From IMG/VR virus record IMGVR_UViG_3300030118_002379, positions 1 to 43,397 of that record: a stretch of DNA of 43,397 bases. One strand, given 5' to 3'. Position 1 is the stretch's first letter, and each line of letters begins with the position of its first letter. Shown piece after piece: positions 29,238 through 39,255 of the stretch. Both the position numbers and the translations under genes were made by a program. Source of the DNA: a virus. The notes beneath the pieces are model-generated. The model made no database searches. It saw only the letters and a program-made list of their open reading frames with translations, and had not been told where the DNA came from.

Positions 29238-32200
29238 GTGGCTATTACTACCGACTCAATCAATAAAATAAAAGAAGGCGATTTAGCAAGAAAAACTACT
29301 GATCGCACTGACTTTAGAAGTCCCCAACAGGGCATGCTTGCCCGACCAAGCGTAGAAAGAGTAGAGCCTATAGACACTTTAGGCGAAGCTTTTCGCGCAG
29401 GTGTAGCATCTGGTTACGATAATATTAGGGCTCAAAACCAAAACTTTTTAGCTGCTATAGATACACTTAGGGGAAGAGATGTATCTGCACGTAATAGATT
29501 GCGCGAAGCAGATTTTCTAGAAGACCAAGCTAGCATACCTCTGCAAGGGCTTGAGTCAGATTTTGCTAGTGCCTTAGAAGAGGGCAACGTGCATGATTTT
29601 TTTCTAAATACTGTTGCTGCCACGGGACAATTCATACCCTCACTGGCTGCGAGTTTAGCCGAAGCTGTTGCTGTGGGGGGTGTTGTGGCTGGTGGTACGA
29701 TATTAACCGGTGGTACAGCAACACCTGCACTATTAACCGCTGCAGCTGCTGGGACAGCCGCTCGAAGGAAAGCTGTAGAAGGTGGAGTAAAAGCCCTACA
29801 AACAACTCGAGCTGGGATCGACAAAGGCGAAGTAGAAGACCTCTTAAGTAGAGCATACAAAAATCAATTTAGAGTTAACAACAAACAAAAACCTTTGCAC
29901 AAGTTTTCGAAAAAAGAACTTGAAGACCTAGACACTATTTATGGTGTTATGCGTTCTAACCTACGTGGCAAAAGATTTACCCAAGGCGCAGTTCTAGGTG
30001 CGTTTACTCAAGAGCAACGTATGGGTACCGGTATAGCTTTTAGTGACTATGTCGACCAAGGGATGGATACTAAACAAGACGCTATTAATTCTATCCTACA
30101 AGGTACAGCTTTTGGTGCTGTTGGGGTTGGGGCTGAAGCGTTAACTGTTGCAGCTACTATAGGCAGATTAAAGAGACCGGGGCGAATAAAAAGAGGCACA
30201 AGCACAGATCCATTTAGATTTGATCCTATACCCCCAGGCAGTTTATTTAAGGATTTTGCTTCAATCAGTGCGGTTACTTCTGCTTCCGAGGGCCTTGCTG
30301 AACTCTTACAGGAAGAATTATCCATACAACAGAAGTTTAGGATAGACGACACTTACACGAAAGCGCAAGCAAAAATAGACAGAGTGAATGCTTTATTTGC
30401 TGGTCTTATGGGCGGGCTTGGTGTTGGTGGTGGTTTAGGTGCAGGTACTGCAGTTATAAATAAAGCTAGAAACCTTTCACAAAGAGGTGCCGCAGAACGC
30501 GAGATGATGCGTATATTTACCGAACGAGAGAACGCAGCGAAGATAGGCGCAGTTATGGGCGAACGTGCGGGGGCTTTAGAAACACAATTCGACTTCATGA
30601 GTAATGAAAACTCAGGAGTTAATAGTGTGTTTGTTCCCATAGAGTCAAAAGCAGAGTTTGCAAAGATACAAGAAAAAATAGAAGCGATGTTCGGTGACAA
30701 TGAGTTGTTTAGTGTTTCTACACCCACAGGGGTCTTTTTTACCACAAACCAACGCGCCGCTGGTAGGTTAGCAAACATCATGGACAGCCCGTATAAATAT
30801 GATACTGGAGTATTAGAAGGCTTTTTAGCAGAAAACTTAGGGTTTAGCAGGTCTAGAGATCCCAAAGATGACATCGTAGTTGGTCTTTTTGATAACGAAA
30901 AAGGTGAGTTTGTTAAGTATCAATCCGCTAGGGAAGATGTCAAAGGTGATGCAGAGGCTGCAGAAGCTGCCATGAACAACATAAGAGCAGCTATGGATCC
31001 GAAAAGATACACCATAGAAATACAAAGTTTGGCACAACATAGACGTTTTAGACAAGAAGGGTTACCTAAAGATGCTGATGTACTAAAAGCTACTAAAGAG
31101 GCTTTTGAAACCAGCGACATGTCTGAGATGGGGACTAGTGATGATGATACTGGCGTAGAAGGGGACAGAGGCCAAATAAACATAGACGTAACTGGAGCAA
31201 ACATTGATATAAGAAAAGGTAGAGTAACCCCTGCCCAAAGACAACAGTTTGATAGTTACCTTAAAAACGAATACAAACTGCCTATTGACTTCAGTGAACT
31301 TGTTTTCTTTTTACAACAAACACGCAAAATTTTACTTGCTCGACGTCAAGGCGCACAGCCTGCCGCTGAAGCCCAGGGGCAAACAAACCCTTCAATAATC
31401 GAACAATTACAAACTGAACTAGAACGCGCAAAACAAAGGCTTGAGCAATTAAATTCTGATGAAACTATTGAATCTTATCAACAAATAGAAGATGAACAGG
31501 GCGTAGAAGCAAGGAGAGATAAGGTAAATGAAGACGCAGCTTTTGAAAATGAACTGCAAGCAAGGATAAAAGGTTTAGAAAGCACAATAAGTTACTTAAC
31601 TAGAGGAGAAGGATCAACTCTTGTTTTTACTGAACAACAAGTGCAAGAATTAAAACAAGCTGACCTAGAAGTAGCTCGGCTCGAACGAAAAAATACTCCC
31701 GAACGTGCCGCTACATTAAGCGAGGCAGAGAAGAAAACAGCATCAGCTGAAGTAAAAGCTAAATTCGCTAGGCTAGATGCCGCAAGAAGACCCGGTGCAA
31801 AACCAGCAGCTGGAAAAAACGCCGAAGCAGTATTAAGTGAAATAGGCACACCCGACTCAAACGCAAGACGCAGGTACTCACGAATTTATGGCCAACTAAT
31901 AAATGCAGAAAAAAATGCTGGGCCTCTAAGAAAAGAAGATAGAGCTTTTTTACAAAGAATGACTTCAGGGGGTTTTCAAACTATAGCCCTGGAACTAGAC
32001 GGGGTGTTACAAGAAATAGCTGAACAAGGGGCTTTGTTGCAACAACCAGACTCTATCGAGAGTAGTATAGCTAGGGATGAGTTTGGTAGTAGAGAAGCTA
32101 CTAATATACCTTTAGTAGGAGTTAGTGAGGTTTTAAGTAGGACTAATGTAGTTTTAGATTTACAAAGACCAAACCCAAAAGACTTCAAAAGGGGTAGAAA

Positions 32201-35200
32201 AGATAAAGCCTATATAAAACAACTTGCTGATTTTAGAGCCGCACAAAGAGAAGCTAAAGCCCCAATAAAAGAAGCAGATCCAGTTGTTATGTCTAAATTT
32301 GGTTCTGGTACTGTACAAAACCCGTTTGTAGACCCTAAAAGATATAAACAAAAACCAAAACCCCTAACAGAAAAAGAAAAGAACAACAAAAAGAAAGTAA
32401 AAAAATACGAGGAAGACCTAAAAGAGCATAGACTAAGTGTAGGGTTTAAGATAGATGAAAGTGATGCTAAAGCAGACGGGCGTTCTATTGCTGGGTTGAA
32501 TACGTACATACATCCGACTTTGAAAGCAGAGTTTGAAAGTCAGAAACCTTTTTTATCTAAAAGGGCAGTACAAACTTTTAGAGACAAAGCCAAGATAGAA
32601 AGAGAAGAAACAGGCGGTATTGGGTTTTTAAGGTTTGTAGACGTAGCAGATTTGCGTGAGCTTAGAACAGCAACTGCTAATAACGAGACTTTTACAATTC
32701 CAGATAGAACAGTAGCTCCTGCAGCACCTAAAGTTATTTCTGGAGGACAAACTGGAGCAGATATTATTTTTGTTCAAGCGGCGAAAGAAGCAGGGTTGGA
32801 GACGGGTGGGTTAATGCCAAGGGGTTTTGTAACAGAAGATGGACGAAAGCCAGAATATGCACAAGAATTTAACATGGAAGAAGATCCAGATACTGGTAGA
32901 GGCAGAAATTTTTTCTTATCTAGAACTAAAAAGAATGTCGCGAACTCAGACGGAACTATTATTGTAGTAAATAACCCTGAAAATCTTACACCCGGTTCTA
33001 AACAAACTGTTAATTTTGCACGTGAATTAAATAAACCTTTTCTTGTTGTTGGTCCTGATGCAACGGTTGAAAGCATTCAACAGTTTATTACAGAAAATAA
33101 CATAAAAACATTAAATGGGGCGGGATCTAGAGGTAGTAAATTAAAAAACCAAGCTAAATTAAAAGCAACCCTAGTAGAATCTTTTAAAACACTTAAACAA
33201 GGACAGCCCACAAAGGCAACTAACAGGTTCGTTATTGTAAGGATGAAACCTGACCCAGAACAGTTTAGAGAGATTACTAGAGAAAATGTTGAGACTACTA
33301 GGAACATACGTGCGGATCTCCAGATACGATTAGACCAAGCGAACGCAAGAACCAAGTCTAGTAGTTATGACACACCAATCCACTTTAAATTACAGAATCT
33401 AAACCCCGAAGCCAAAAGTAAAAAACCAATAAATGTAGATATGGCGGTTTTACTAGAGGGTATCTCTAGTCTATCTAAGATAAAACAACGCAGACAGCCC
33501 GAAGAGTACACAAACCAAGCTGGGCAAAGAGTCGCAGCTCTGTTAGATGCAGTAGATATATTACAAGAAAATAATTTCCAACTTGAGTATTACCCACAAG
33601 GCGTAAAAGAAGAAGCAGTGTTCATCATGTCTGGGCCCAAAAAGAAAAGTGACATACAACTAGGAGCAGCTCTTGATGACATAATCTCTCGGCCGGAGGG
33701 ACCTGGAGCAGGTATTCTTAGAATAAAAATACCAGAGTACATTGAGGATTTTTCAGAAGCGGTTCAATATTTAAGAAAACAATTTGGGCTTCCAAGATTA
33801 GCTAGCGGTTTTTTTACAAACGATAGGTTTGCAAAAGTAAACGTGCCTTTAAAAGATTTGGTGTACGAAACAGAGGGTACCTCTTTAGTCGCTGGTATGA
33901 GCCCTTCACATATTTTGCCTTTGATACAAAATGTTGAAGCTAATACTATGCAGGAGATGACTTTACAAGAACTAGAAGATCTTGCGGCTAGGGCCGAAGA
34001 CGCTTTGAGTGTCAGGTATGCTGCAGTAGATAAAGATTCTAAAAAGACACCAGGCGAAGTTAAGGCATTTTATGGGACAGTCAAAGCTCAAGATAGAACT
34101 ATAATGCAGTTCCTAAGTGAAATAGGTAAAGTCATAGCTGCTATAAACAGTGCGGATATAAGGAATGAACCCGGTAAATTTGATCCGCAAGCAACTACAC
34201 AAGTAACTCGTGATGTGGTCGGTGTAGATAGAGACACAAACGAACAGGTAACTTACAGACAAGACGTTGATATTATCGACCCTCAATTTAAAGGAGTGGG
34301 TGGTGCAATTGATAGAAATGTACCGATAGAAACTTACTTAGATGACCTTCAAACAATTGCTATAGAAAGAGCTACACCTTCTATAGACGAGACTGGTATG
34401 TATAACTTAGATGACCCTAGTGGTGCTTCGATAGTTGATAATTCTAGTATTAAAATGGATATTCGAGATCGAGACTTGTTCGAGACTTATCAAGAACAAC
34501 AAGGCAAAGAGTTCAGGGGCAGAGATAGGTATGCAGATCTAGCAAGAACAAGTAATACAAAACCAAAATTTAAGGACAACACAAAATACCAAAAAGTTAC
34601 AGCAGTGTACTTAGGTAAAGTGATAGCAGAAAAAATTAATAAGTTAAAAGGTATAGATACCCCAGCACCTACGACAAGGACAAGAGCAAACCTACCTTTT
34701 AGAAAACAAATAATTACTAATATGATTGGAGCGGCTAGGAACTTAGGGCTCACAACAAACTTACACATTGTAGCGGCAGAAGAAGGGTACAGCGATTCAC
34801 AGTTACCTACAAGAATTAAAAACGTGATCGACCAAAAAAACTTTGACGATAAAAGACAAGATCTTTTAGAACGATCAGATAAAGTAGCTATGACTCTGCA
34901 GTACAGAGATTTTGATATTATCTTAATGAAAACAAATCCAGACATCTCTGAAGGGCAATACTACTCTGCATTCTTAAAAGAATTAGGTAACTCTTTGACT
35001 TTCCAAGAGCTAGAAAAGAGTTTAAAAGTGCCCGCTACTAGGAAAAAAATACTGCAAGCGTACGAAGAAATACTGAAAGGTGACAACGTGCCTCCTACCT
35101 ACACAAACGATGACACGGGCATAGAGAACTTTATGGCTGATCAGTTCGGTGTAGCTATAAGAAAAGAGTTAGGTATAGAAGTAGACGGCACAGTGTTTGA

Positions 35201-37394
35201 CAGTATGAACAAACCTGCTCAAGCTTGGTTCAAACGGTTAGCTAAATCACAAAAGAAAATGTATGACCAGTCTAAGATCTTTAGAAAGCGTACAGCAGTG
35301 GACGAAACCTTCCAAGAGTATGCGGCTGAATTACAAAAAACCCTTATAAACCCAGAAAACCAGAATGTTTCTTATAAAACAAAAGCAAGCATAGAAACTA
35401 TGATTGAAAGTGTCCTCGGGCCAGAAACGTTTACTGATAAGCAGTTGCGAAAAGCTATGGAGCAGACAAGTAAACTATTTAAGACTAAGAACTTGCCTAC
35501 TTGGCTTACCAAAATACTTCTTACTTCTGATACCAGGCTTAGAAACTACGGTCCAATAGGTGTAGCTATAGCTAACTTCTTTAATCTAGACCCTAGGTCT
35601 GTTTCTGAATCAGGCAGAGCGGGTATCTTTACGTTAAAAACTAGAAGAGCGAATGCTATGTTTAATGAGGTAGCAAAGATATTAGGGGTAGAAGATGGTT
35701 GGATTTACTCTACCTTAACTACAGAACAAAAACAGCAAATAGATTTAGCTGCTGATGATACTAAAGATACAGCTGATCTACCGCCACGAGCTAAAGCAAT
35801 AAGAGAGTATCTAGTTAACAACGTGTATAAAGACCTTGGATTAGATAGATATGGAGTAGACGAAAGACAAAACTTTTTCCCTCGTGTAATCGCGATTGCA
35901 GAAATAGCGGGCAATGAAAGTTTACAAATAGTCGCTAGGCAAGTATTAGCAGAAGCTAATCCTGGGGTATCAGAAAGTAGAATAGCTGATGCTGTAAGTG
36001 GTGTAGTCAAAAAAGGGTCAGGCGAATTAGATTTCGCAGCATCCGATGAAATAGATCTTGGTATGATGAAAGAAAGAAAAGAGCTATGGAACAAGGTTAC
36101 AAATAGAAGACTTATGGACGCGGGGCTTGCTTTACCCGCAGAAGTGGGTTTAAAACAGTACCTAGATAAAGTAGCCCTTAAATACGAATTTGAACAATCA
36201 GGTGGTGTAAAAGAACTAAACGGACTAATAGAACAACTTACCCCAGAACAACAAGAAGACGCTAGAAGGATCATTGATTCTATGTTTGGTAAAACTCCAC
36301 CCATAGATAAAGGCTGGTTAAAAGTAGCTAATAACGTGTTGCTCCCTGTAAACATCATAACTCTGCTAGCCTTTACTGTATTAGCTTCTTTGCAAGATAC
36401 AGCAGGGCCAGTACTAAGATCTAGGGGCACAGCTAAGATAAGTGACGTGGCTAATGTTATTAAAACTATGATAAAGAGCCCGCAAGAGGCTGCTGAGTTA
36501 GCACGAGAGGTTGGTGTTATCGGTGTAGATGCGATGTCCAGCTTCTTTATCTTTGCTGGAGAACAGAACTTTATGAACCAAACTTCAAAAAATGTATCAG
36601 ATGTTTGGTTTAGAGTTACATTATTAGAGGCATACACTAAGTTTACTAGGGTGTTTGCTACGGGCATGGGCACAAGATTTCTGCAGAATCACGCACGAAA
36701 AGCTCAGGAAGGAGACACTACATCTCAACTTTACTTAGATGAACTAAATATCACCGCAGATGAGGTGTTGACTTGGGAAGGCGGTAAGGCAGATGATGCT
36801 ACACGTACAAAGGTCAATGAAGCGTTGGCTCAGTTTGTAGATGAATCTATTGTAAGACCTAACCCAGCACAAAGACCTACTTATGCTAATGATCCTAGGT
36901 ATGCTCTTATATGGCAGTTAAAATCATTCTTCTATGCTTACGGTAAAACAATCGTGTTCCCAACATTGAAAGAGTCACATAGAGGGTTTGTAAACCAAGG
37001 CGTAGGCGCTGGTGTGATGCCATTGTTGCTTATGGCTGGGATCTTACTGCCTATAACTATGTTAGGTTTAGAAATAAGAGAATTGACTAAGTATTTACTA
37101 GCAGAGTTGTTGCCAGGTATTGATGGCGACGACCCAGGAGTAAACTACTTTAAGAGCAACAGCATGAGTACAGGACAGTATATAACTGAGATCATAGACC
37201 GAAGTGGTATGCTAGGCCCAGCGAGTTTAGCCCTGCCTATATTCTTAGAGAGTCATAGGTATGGCAAACCATTCTGGGTACCGCCCTTGGGGCCAGCTGC
37301 AGAAAGGGTGTATGATGGCATAACTTGGGACTGGCGTGTAGCAGATTACTTGCCTGTTTATGGTCAGCTAGACACTAGAAATTTTGGAAGGTAA
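29238..37394 (+). CDS. Giant internal virion protein with embedded YpsA-like domain
   Basis: 2718 residues from GTG at 29238, the largest gene here. Segments: small hydrophobic patches at about 128-175 and 388-410; a long coiled coil near 715-800 (IIEQLQTELERAKQRLEQLN); a compact Rossmann-like insert at about 1160-1305 (KVISGGQTGAD, GLMPRGF, NSDGTIIVVN, LNKPFLVVG); then mainly helical sequence with hydrophobic segments near 2366-2386 and 2590-2615. The C-terminus (LIWQLKSFFYAYGKTIVFPT) resembles the end domains of large polyvalent phage proteins. It probably enters the host with the DNA, like T7 gp16. I found no RNA-polymerase, lytic transglycosylase or peptidase signature by eye, though such domains could be missed. 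Confidence 0.85.
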   Translation: MAITTDSINKIKEGDLARKTTDRTDFRSPQQGMLARPSVERVEPIDTLGEAFRAGVASGYDNIRAQNQNFLAAIDTLRGRDVSARNRLREADFLEDQASIPLQGLESDFASALEEGNVHDFFLNTVAATGQFIPSLAASLAEAVAVGGVVAGGTILTGGTATPALLTAAAAGTAARRKAVEGGVKALQTTRAGIDKGEVEDLLSRAYKNQFRVNNKQKPLHKFSKKELEDLDTIYGVMRSNLRGKRFTQGAVLGAFTQEQRMGTGIAFSDYVDQGMDTKQDAINSILQGTAFGAVGVGAEALTVAATIGRLKRPGRIKRGTSTDPFRFDPIPPGSLFKDFASISAVTSASEGLAELLQEELSIQQKFRIDDTYTKAQAKIDRVNALFAGLMGGLGVGGGLGAGTAVINKARNLSQRGAAEREMMRIFTERENAAKIGAVMGERAGALETQFDFMSNENSGVNSVFVPIESKAEFAKIQEKIEAMFGDNELFSVSTPTGVFFTTNQRAAGRLANIMDSPYKYDTGVLEGFLAENLGFSRSRDPKDDIVVGLFDNEKGEFVKYQSAREDVKGDAEAAEAAMNNIRAAMDPKRYTIEIQSLAQHRRFRQEGLPKDADVLKATKEAFETSDMSEMGTSDDDTGVEGDRGQINIDVTGANIDIRKGRVTPAQRQQFDSYLKNEYKLPIDFSELVFFLQQTRKILLARRQGAQPAAEAQGQTNPSIIEQLQTELERAKQRLEQLNSDETIESYQQIEDEQGVEARRDKVNEDAAFENELQARIKGLESTISYLTRGEGSTLVFTEQQVQELKQADLEVARLERKNTPERAATLSEAEKKTASAEVKAKFARLDAARRPGAKPAAGKNAEAVLSEIGTPDSNARRRYSRIYGQLINAEKNAGPLRKEDRAFLQRMTSGGFQTIALELDGVLQEIAEQGALLQQPDSIESSIARDEFGSREATNIPLVGVSEVLSRTNVVLDLQRPNPKDFKRGRKDKAYIKQLADFRAAQREAKAPIKEADPVVMSKFGSGTVQNPFVDPKRYKQKPKPLTEKEKNNKKKVKKYEEDLKEHRLSVGFKIDESDAKADGRSIAGLNTYIHPTLKAEFESQKPFLSKRAVQTFRDKAKIEREETGGIGFLRFVDVADLRELRTATANNETFTIPDRTVAPAAPKVISGGQTGADIIFVQAAKEAGLETGGLMPRGFVTEDGRKPEYAQEFNMEEDPDTGRGRNFFLSRTKKNVANSDGTIIVVNNPENLTPGSKQTVNFARELNKPFLVVGPDATVESIQQFITENNIKTLNGAGSRGSKLKNQAKLKATLVESFKTLKQGQPTKATNRFVIVRMKPDPEQFREITRENVETTRNIRADLQIRLDQANARTKSSSYDTPIHFKLQNLNPEAKSKKPINVDMAVLLEGISSLSKIKQRRQPEEYTNQAGQRVAALLDAVDILQENNFQLEYYPQGVKEEAVFIMSGPKKKSDIQLGAALDDIISRPEGPGAGILRIKIPEYIEDFSEAVQYLRKQFGLPRLASGFFTNDRFAKVNVPLKDLVYETEGTSLVAGMSPSHILPLIQNVEANTMQEMTLQELEDLAARAEDALSVRYAAVDKDSKKTPGEVKAFYGTVKAQDRTIMQFLSEIGKVIAAINSADIRNEPGKFDPQATTQVTRDVVGVDRDTNEQVTYRQDVDIIDPQFKGVGGAIDRNVPIETYLDDLQTIAIERATPSIDETGMYNLDDPSGASIVDNSSIKMDIRDRDLFETYQEQQGKEFRGRDRYADLARTSNTKPKFKDNTKYQKVTAVYLGKVIAEKINKLKGIDTPAPTTRTRANLPFRKQIITNMIGAARNLGLTTNLHIVAAEEGYSDSQLPTRIKNVIDQKNFDDKRQDLLERSDKVAMTLQYRDFDIILMKTNPDISEGQYYSAFLKELGNSLTFQELEKSLKVPATRKKILQAYEEILKGDNVPPTYTNDDTGIENFMADQFGVAIRKELGIEVDGTVFDSMNKPAQAWFKRLAKSQKKMYDQSKIFRKRTAVDETFQEYAAELQKTLINPENQNVSYKTKASIETMIESVLGPETFTDKQLRKAMEQTSKLFKTKNLPTWLTKILLTSDTRLRNYGPIGVAIANFFNLDPRSVSESGRAGIFTLKTRRANAMFNEVAKILGVEDGWIYSTLTTEQKQQIDLAADDTKDTADLPPRAKAIREYLVNNVYKDLGLDRYGVDERQNFFPRVIAIAEIAGNESLQIVARQVLAEANPGVSESRIADAVSGVVKKGSGELDFAASDEIDLGMMKERKELWNKVTNRRLMDAGLALPAEVGLKQYLDKVALKYEFEQSGGVKELNGLIEQLTPEQQEDARRIIDSMFGKTPPIDKGWLKVANNVLLPVNIITLLAFTVLASLQDTAGPVLRSRGTAKISDVANVIKTMIKSPQEAAELAREVGVIGVDAMSSFFIFAGEQNFMNQTSKNVSDVWFRVTLLEAYTKFTRVFATGMGTRFLQNHARKAQEGDTTSQLYLDELNITADEVLTWEGGKADDATRTKVNEALAQFVDESIVRPNPAQRPTYANDPRYALIWQLKSFFYAYGKTIVFPTLKESHRGFVNQGVGAGVMPLLLMAGILLPITMLGLEIRELTKYLLAELLPGIDGDDPGVNYFKSNSMSTGQYITEIIDRSGMLGPASLALPIFLESHRYGKPFWVPPLGPAAERVYDGITWDWRVADYLPVYGQLDTRNFGR
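32715..33145 (+). other. YpsA-like / putative molybdenum-carrier-type domain (within the giant gene)
   Basis: Residues 1160-1305 of the 2718-residue protein. ISGGQTGADIIFVQAAKEAG, GLMPRGF, then NVANSDGTIIVVN and PFLVVG follow the order seen in circularly permuted YpsA-family proteins annotated as putative molybdenum carrier (PF12694), a Rossmann-like nucleotide-binding fold. The first motif is the GGQTGAD phosphate loop. Such stand-alone proteins are about 150 residues, so the whole domain seems present. Their true ligand is not established. Confidence 0.8.
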
Positions 37395-37402
37395 AATTAA
37401 TT

Positions 37403-37780
37403 ATGGCATATTCAGACACAATAAAGTTAGTAGTCGGAGACACACTACCAGAACTTACTTTTAATTTAAAAGACAGTAATACAGCGGCTTCTGGAGCTAC
37501 CTTAGATGTAGAAGATAGTTCAACCTGGGCTCCTATAGATTTAAGTGGGGGTTCTGTAAAACTAAGAATTAGAAAGGTGGGTTCTTCCACTGTTTTAAGC
37601 ACCATTACTGCTTCTGTTTCTTCTCCTGCTAGTGCTGGGGTCTGTGCGTTAGTGTTCCCATCTGGGACTTGGACAGCCGCAGGTACGTACGAAGGAGAGA
37701 TTGAGTTTACTAAATCAGACGGGAATATCCAGACTGTACAAGACTTGATCAAGTTTAAAGTACGTGACGACTTTGATTAA
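37403..37780 (+). CDS. BppU-N-like fibre/baseplate attachment protein
   Basis: 125 residues, ATG at 37403. Beta-rich sequence with KLRIRKVGSSTVLSTITASV, AGTYEGEIEFTKSDGNIQTV and the closing LIKFKVRD. This is the outline of the N-terminal domain of baseplate upper proteins (BppU_N), used by phages to attach fibres to a tail. It precedes by overlap (TAATG) the Ser-rich cupredoxin-containing gene, so the two may be expressed together and bind one another. Confidence 0.78.
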   Translation: MAYSDTIKLVVGDTLPELTFNLKDSNTAASGATLDVEDSSTWAPIDLSGGSVKLRIRKVGSSTVLSTITASVSSPASAGVCALVFPSGTWTAAGTYEGEIEFTKSDGNIQTVQDLIKFKVRDDFD

Positions 37781-39240
37781 TGGCATTCAAGTTTACCGTA
37801 GACTACCAACAGCTACGGCTGATTATCCAAACAGACTCTACTGAGTCTGTAAATTTATTTCAACACTTAAAAAGCACCGTAGACTTTACGGATCTTAGAC
37901 AAGTTGTCGCTTTTCAACAACTTACCGCAGCAGACGTAAAACTAGATTCTGACAGTAAAAACCTTTACTTTATTGTTGGGCACCCAAATGCTGAGACGAT
38001 TAGCCTGACAGATGTCCCAGCTATACTTTTTGAAACAGCAAGAACAGAGACCGTTACTTTATCAGAAGAAGCGGCGCTTGCTTTTGGCAAGAACCCATCT
38101 GATACAGTAGGTATTTCCGAATCTTTAAGTAAAGTTGTTGATTTTGCTAGGTCATTTAGTGACACCCCAACTCTTAGTGATGCACCCGCACTTGCGTTTA
38201 GCACATCGTTTGCTGAAACTAGCACGCTTTCAGATGCCCCTGCATTAGGTATTGAACCAGCAAAAAGTGACACATTATCATTTTCTGATGCACAAATTCT
38301 TGGTATAAATCCGGCCAAAAGTGATACTTTGTCAGTTTCAGATACACCTGCGCTTAGTATTAGTGTGCCACATTCTGAGACAGCAACTGTATCTGAAGCA
38401 AAGGCACTATCTGTAGATAAGCCAATACCTGCGGGCGGCACCGTCACTTACACAGTAACAGTTGCTTCGGCAACAAACTCTTATGGCTCAGGGAATAAGT
38501 ACCATATTGATGGGGTCAATAGCCCAGCGTTAACGTTAGATGTAGGTAAAACATACAGATTTGACTTGTCTGATTCAAGTGTAAATGGGCACCCACTAAG
38601 GTTTTCTGAAACAGCAAATGGCAGCCACGGCGGGGGTTCTGCGTACACGACCGACGTAACTGTAAACGGTACACCAGGCTCCTCTGGTGCTTATGTAGAG
38701 ATACAAGTTACCGGGTCTACTCCTGAATCGCTGCATTATTATTGCACGAATCACAGCGGCATGGGCGGTTCAATCACCGTACAGAACGCAGAAACAGTAG
38801 CTATATCCGAAGTCTTTAGTCGTGTTGCAACTTTCTCAAGATCTTTTTCAGATAGTTACACGCTTGATGATGTAGCAAGTCCTTCAGACGATCTAAGAAC
38901 AGATGTGACTATTACCAAAGGTAATATCGTAAGCATTGGGGACAGTGCACCCACATTTGCCTTTACAACAGGCTTTTCGGATACACCTACAATCTCAGAA
39001 AGCCTTGCTTATTCGTTCTCAACATCCTTTAGTGAAACCCTAAGTTTATCGGACGTGCTTGTTTCTGGTCCTGGAAGCGTTCACACGGACACTACTTCCA
39101 TCTCGGAAAGTTTAGCACATAGTCTTGGCAAATCATTATCAGATAGTGCTACAATAACAGAGTCGATAAGTGTAGTGTTGATCTCCGGATCAAACAGTGT
39201 TCTTAACACCTCCGCACTTAACACTAGTGTATTAAATTAA
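37780..39240 (+). CDS. Repeat fibre protein with cupredoxin-like domain
   Basis: 486 residues, ATG at 37780. Residues about 85-215 hold imperfect 18-residue repeats (SDTLSFSDAQILGINPAK, SDTLSVSDTPALSISVPH and others). Residues 220-336 form a compact beta domain with YTVTVASATNSYG, YRFDLSDSSVNGHPLRFSET and YYCTNHSGMGGSITV. H271, C322, H325 and M328 are placed as type I copper ligands of cupredoxins, although the C-x2-H-x2-M loop is short. More Ser/Asp/Thr repeats follow. Probably a tail appendage; a copper-dependent or purely structural role is open. Cupredoxin-like fibre domains recur in marine phages. Confidence 0.82.
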   Translation: MAFKFTVDYQQLRLIIQTDSTESVNLFQHLKSTVDFTDLRQVVAFQQLTAADVKLDSDSKNLYFIVGHPNAETISLTDVPAILFETARTETVTLSEEAALAFGKNPSDTVGISESLSKVVDFARSFSDTPTLSDAPALAFSTSFAETSTLSDAPALGIEPAKSDTLSFSDAQILGINPAKSDTLSVSDTPALSISVPHSETATVSEAKALSVDKPIPAGGTVTYTVTVASATNSYGSGNKYHIDGVNSPALTLDVGKTYRFDLSDSSVNGHPLRFSETANGSHGGGSAYTTDVTVNGTPGSSGAYVEIQVTGSTPESLHYYCTNHSGMGGSITVQNAETVAISEVFSRVATFSRSFSDSYTLDDVASPSDDLRTDVTITKGNIVSIGDSAPTFAFTTGFSDTPTISESLAYSFSTSFSETLSLSDVLVSGPGSVHTDTTSISESLAHSLGKSLSDSATITESISVVLISGSNSVLNTSALNTSVLN

Positions 39241-39255
39241 AATTGGAGAAATTTT

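Noticed and set aside
35705-36673. 322-codon minus-strand frame opposite the giant gene
   Set aside because: Antisense shadow of a well-supported gene; Ser/Leu-rich translation, no coupled neighbours or ribosome site.
29238-37394. N4-type virion RNA polymerase, because of the protein's size and the N4-like capsid protein
   Set aside because: I could not find T7/N4 polymerase motifs by eye, and the C-terminal membrane-like segments fit an ejection protein better. A profile search could still overturn this.
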